From the NCBI GenBank assembly GCA_946482345.1, contig CAMLRJ010000180.1, forward strand, positions 1 through 6,990: 6,990 nucleotides of DNA, read 5' to 3'. The translations under genes were made by a program, and so were the position numbers. This stretch comes from an uncultured Cellvibrio sp. Its GTDB lineage: Bacteria > Pseudomonadota > Gammaproteobacteria > Pseudomonadales > Cellvibrionaceae. The notes below the pieces were generated by a model, which was not told the DNA's origin, did not search any database, and was given only the letters and a program-made list of their open reading frames with translations. Positions 3,996 through 6,990 of the stretch are shown one piece after another (position 1 is the stretch's first letter; each line of letters opens with the position of its first letter).

Positions 3996-6990
3996 ATGAA
4001 AAGCCATAAATCCTGTCCTGCTAATTTACTCAGAAACCGTAAATCTCTGTATCTAGCAATTGCCGCAGTGTCGCAATTGGTTGCATCAGCGCTAGTGATA
4101 GCTGGGCCGGAAGGCGGAAAAATTGTTGGGGGGCGAGGTGATATTAATCAATCGGGCCTTAATACAAGGATTGATCAACACACAGATCGCATGGCAGTCG
4201 ACTGGCAAAGTTTTAATGTGGGTGCAAACGAACGAGTTGAATTTCATCAGCCGGGGGCTTCTTCAATCGCATTGAACCGTATTCTCAGTCATTCCGGATC
4301 TGAAATTCACGGACAAATCGAATCGAATGGGCAAATTATTCTGGTTAACCCCAATGGTGTCTTCTTTGGTGAAAATTCCCGCATTAATGTGGGTGGCATT
4401 ATTGCGAGTGGATTACAAATAAATCCCGACGATTTTATGAACGGGGAATTTACCTTGTCTGCGGTTGACGGCACAGAAGGCAAAGTCGTTAACGCCGGTA
4501 TTATTAATGCTGCCACGGGTGGTTCCGTCACCTTAGTTGGCCAAAAAGTTAATAACGAGGGGTTGATATCAGCAAAGCTGGGCACAGTGAATCTGGCAGC
4601 GGGCAAAGAGGCGGTGGTGACTTTCGAACCTGATGGCATGGTTGGTGTGAAAATCAGCAGGGCGATACTGCAGGATGAATTGGGTATAGACGCTGCCATT
4701 GTTAACAGCGGTGAGATTAATGCCGAAGGTGGTCGAATATTGCTAACCGCAAGCGTTAGCCAGGATATTTTCTCGCAGGCGGTTAACTCCGGCGGAGCAG
4801 GAGAAGCCAAAAGTGTGGTTATGCATCAGGACGGAAGTTTTACGCTCGGCGCCGGAGCCGATGTAGTTAATACGGGAAAGCTTAACGTTTCAACTGAAGT
4901 GGATAGCGCTGGCCATATCGTCGCTATAGGAGAAAACGTCACTAATTACGGTAGTGTTACAGCAGATTCAAAATACGGCGATGGCGGCAGCATTGAGCTG
5001 CATGGCGTAAATAAGACTGAAATAAGAAATGAGGGGATTGTTTCTGCTGAATCTATTGGTCAAGGGAAAGGTGGCGATGTAAAAATCCTCGGCAATAAAG
5101 TGGGTATTTTTGACCGGTCCAGCGTGAGTGCATCGGGTGCTAATGGTGGCGGTGAGGTACTGATCGGGGGTGACCGAACGGGAGCTAATCCGCTAATTCG
5201 AAATGCTGAGTTTATATTTTTAGATAGTGATGTGAGTATTACAGCGGATGGCTTGCTGAATGGTGATGGTGGTCGACTGATTACCTTTGCCAGTGATACT
5301 GCAAGGATTCACAGCCACCTTTCTGTTCACGGTGGTATTTATGAGGGTAATGGCGGTTTTATTGAAACATCAGGATTAAAGAGCTTTGCGATTACTTCTG
5401 TCCCAGATATATCTTCTGTATCAGGTGTAGGTGGGGAGTGGTTAATAGACCCATATGACTTAACTATTGTCTCAGGACTTAACTCCACGGGTGTCAGCAA
5501 TACCTCGCCTTATACATCATTAACTCTCAATGCTGAGATAGCTTGGAGTAGCATTAATACTGCGCTGCAATCAGGCAGTGTGACCATTCAGACCGGTGAT
5601 GCTGATGGCGTTGTCGGTGGAGACATCATATTTGACACAGATATGGTTTTTGATGCGGGTAGTGGCTTGAGAACTTTGAGTTTAATAGCACACCGAGATA
5701 TCAAGACCGAAGGCTTTGACCTGAGAGCTGAGGACAACAATCAATTTAATCTAGTTTTTGATGCTGGTGGAGATATAAATATTTCTGGGGGCTCTGTCAT
5801 TGACACAAATGGCGGAAACTTCACTGCCACTAGCCTAAATTTTAATCTCGGTAGCCTCCTCACTACGCCATCTATAAATACCAACGGCGGTGATGTACTC
5901 ATTAACAGCATTGGTGCGGGCGGTGACGTACAGATATACGGTAGCATTACAACCAATGGTGGTAGCTTTACAGTAGGAGATGATGTAGCTCCTGAAAACT
6001 TTTACAGCGCATTCGACGGTTCTCTCTTTGGAATTATAGATACATTCTCTGATAGTGGTTATGGAAGTATCAGTATAGAGGTAACCGGGGATGCCAGGCT
6101 CGGACAGCTTCGTTCAGATAGTGCTACCGGGAATCCAAACAGCAGCACAAGCGATGTGATAGTCCAGGCGGGCAACAATATTATTCTGGATCATGAATTT
6201 AACTTCGATAGCTCTGTTCGCCACTCGGATAACTATCAGAATGATGCCCCCTTATTATCCCTGTCGGCCGGAAACAACATCACAATTAACCAAAGAATTT
6301 TCGATGCATCGGACGCTCAGGGCGGTCAATCTTACTACGACACGTTGAATATAGAGCTGACAGCAGGGACTGCTGATGGAAGTACAGGAATTATTGATAT
6401 TAATGCTGACATATATACTGCCGGTGGCAATTTTGAAGCCGAAGGAAAAATCTTTGATAGCGCTGATGGCCTGATTAATACCGATTACGGTAAAGAAACT
6501 GTTGATAACAGCAGTACAACAGGTGGACACATCACCCTGAACATGTCTGATAGCGTCACCTTGGGTGGATTGATAACGGAATCCGGGGAGAGTTGTGGAG
6601 GTAGCTATTGCGGTAATCTCGATATCACTAGTGGTGGACTAATCCAAGGCTCTGCGCAATTAACGATTAATGGAAACACCACTCTGAATTCTGGTGTTGC
6701 CAACATTACGTTGAGCAACGTCAATAATCACTTTGGTGAGGCTGTCAGCGTAGAGTCGGCAGGTGCCGTCACCTTGATAGATGGTAGCGGTGAAGTTTTT
6801 GAGCTTGATGATTCGAGCATTACAGACGCACTGACACTGACGGCATCGGGCGGCATTAGAAGTGTAGGAGATGTTACTGTTGGAGGCGAAGCCAGATTCA
6901 ATGCAGGCTCTCAAACTGTAGAGTTAAACTCAAGCGGTAATGATTTTTCAAGCGCAGTATTCATCACAACCGGAGCTGTCAGCGTAAGAG
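3996..6990 (+). CDS. Filamentous-haemagglutinin-like TpsA exoprotein (3' truncated by window edge)
   Basis: The frame runs from ATG 3996 open to the window end: 998 complete codons, no stop. Residues 1-36 look like a somewhat long Sec signal peptide (basic RNRK at 13-16, hydrophobic LYLAIAAVSQLVASALVIA, cleavage likely after A36). A haemagglutination-activity/TPS domain follows from about 37 to 270, with the family hallmarks VDWQSFNVG, ALNRI (92-96), NPNGVFFG (from N118) and VNVGGIIAS-like sequence. In known systems this domain is recognised by the TpsB outer-membrane pore and nucleates a right-handed beta-helix. Gly/Asn/Ser-rich coils continue throughout, including GNGGFIET (451-458) and GEWLIDPYDL (480-489), a pair of motifs common in large FHA-like adhesins, and GNNI-type rungs near 726 and 759. 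The ATG lacks an obvious SD, but no other start would retain the signal peptide. The likely role is a secreted or surface-held adhesin; a C-terminal toxin (CdiA-like) cannot be excluded because the end is missing. No TpsB gene is within the window. Confidence 0.93.
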   Translation, partial: MKSHKSCPANLLRNRKSLYLAIAAVSQLVASALVIAGPEGGKIVGGRGDINQSGLNTRIDQHTDRMAVDWQSFNVGANERVEFHQPGASSIALNRILSHSGSEIHGQIESNGQIILVNPNGVFFGENSRINVGGIIASGLQINPDDFMNGEFTLSAVDGTEGKVVNAGIINAATGGSVTLVGQKVNNEGLISAKLGTVNLAAGKEAVVTFEPDGMVGVKISRAILQDELGIDAAIVNSGEINAEGGRILLTASVSQDIFSQAVNSGGAGEAKSVVMHQDGSFTLGAGADVVNTGKLNVSTEVDSAGHIVAIGENVTNYGSVTADSKYGDGGSIELHGVNKTEIRNEGIVSAESIGQGKGGDVKILGNKVGIFDRSSVSASGANGGGEVLIGGDRTGANPLIRNAEFIFLDSDVSITADGLLNGDGGRLITFASDTARIHSHLSVHGGIYEGNGGFIETSGLKSFAITSVPDISSVSGVGGEWLIDPYDLTIVSGLNSTGVSNTSPYTSLTLNAEIAWSSINTALQSGSVTIQTGDADGVVGGDIIFDTDMVFDAGSGLRTLSLIAHRDIKTEGFDLRAEDNNQFNLVFDAGGDINISGGSVIDTNGGNFTATSLNFNLGSLLTTPSINTNGGDVLINSIGAGGDVQIYGSITTNGGSFTVGDDVAPENFYSAFDGSLFGIIDTFSDSGYGSISIEVTGDARLGQLRSDSATGNPNSSTSDVIVQAGNNIILDHEFNFDSSVRHSDNYQNDAPLLSLSAGNNITINQRIFDASDAQGGQSYYDTLNIELTAGTADGSTGIIDINADIYTAGGNFEAEGKIFDSADGLINTDYGKETVDNSSTTGGHITLNMSDSVTLGGLITESGESCGGSYCGNLDITSGGLIQGSAQLTINGNTTLNSGVANITLSNVNNHFGEAVSVESAGAVTLIDGSGEVFELDDSSITDALTLTASGGIRSVGDVTVGGEARFNAGSQTVELNSSGNDFSSAVFITTGAVSVR
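5805..5969 (+). repeat. TNGG-type beta-helix rungs, three copies
   Basis: Within the TpsA protein the motif TNGG plus polar plus hydrophobic recurs at residues 604 (TNGGNF), 629 (TNGGDV) and 653 (TNGGSF), spaced 25 and 24 residues. This matches the length of about one beta-helix turn in FHA-type proteins. The DNA copies differ at synonymous positions (for example GGC-GGA, GGC-GGT, GGT-GGT), so they are old protein-level repeats rather than a recent tandem duplication. Confidence 0.55.

Noticed and set aside
4134..4142. RGD tripeptide at residues 47-49 of the TpsA protein
   Set aside because: It sits in the first strand region of the TPS domain, where the family is Gly-rich, and not in an exposed loop of the passenger; chance is the best explanation for an integrin-type motif here.
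4307..4810. Antisense ORF of 167 codons over the TPS domain
   Set aside because: The sense strand encodes an unmistakable TPS domain with NPNG and ALNRI; the antisense product is low-complexity Ser/Pro/Leu/Ala sequence.
2682..6228. A 13-bp exact repeat GTTCGCCACTCGG at 2682-2694 and 6216-6228
   Set aside because: Both copies are in frame and encode VRHS, but one 13-bp match in a window of this size is expected by chance at a fair rate and no inverted or flanking structure accompanies it.
6255..6914. Two antisense ORFs (91 and 84 codons) over the TpsA repeat region
   Set aside because: Both are shadows of the Gly/Asn/Ser-rich beta-helix coding sequence.

Overview
The window looks like part of a gammaproteobacterial chromosome, with moderate GC and all supported genes on the + strand. 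The guess at lineage (a marine or environmental group such as Cellvibrionales) rests on gene content: a lipobox lipoprotein joining Ig-like modules to a beta-propeller, next to a giant two-partner-secretion (TPS) exoprotein. No rRNA, tRNA, CRISPR array or insertion sequence was seen. Lineage confidence is low to moderate.

Bases 1-1661 hold two tightly spaced genes that I cannot name. The first is a 3'-terminal fragment entering from the left edge; it ends in a glycine/alanine-rich hydrophobic hairpin-like segment and a short basic tail. The second (302 aa, 11-nt gap) is a soluble protein rich in aromatic residues. The arrangement could fit an effector and its protector, but nothing in the sequence proves this. 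Bases 1662-2000 are intergenic, with several nested inverted repeats and a good CRP/Vfr-like operator.

Bases 2001-3674 encode a 557-aa predicted outer-membrane lipoprotein: signal peptide with lipobox LTAC, glycine linker, two Ig-like domains, then six repeats consistent with a beta-propeller. The stop is followed by a 14-bp perfect hairpin (3697-3725) without a U-tract.

Bases 3675-3995 form a spacer containing a possible 49-aa small ORF (3801-3950) that carries the best Shine-Dalgarno sequence in the window. From 3996 to the right edge runs the 5' part (998 codons) of a filamentous-haemagglutinin-like TpsA exoprotein: signal peptide, classic TPS domain with ALNRI and NPNG motifs, then a long beta-helical repeat region. 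It continues past the window; its TpsB pore partner is not here.

The lipoprotein and the TpsA protein are both predicted to be surface-exposed, so the right two thirds of the window reads as a surface or adhesion locus. Whether the left pair belongs with it is unclear. An unusual positional fact is that the lipoprotein, the small ORF and the TpsA gene share one reading frame, broken only by TAG at 3672 and TAA at 3948.
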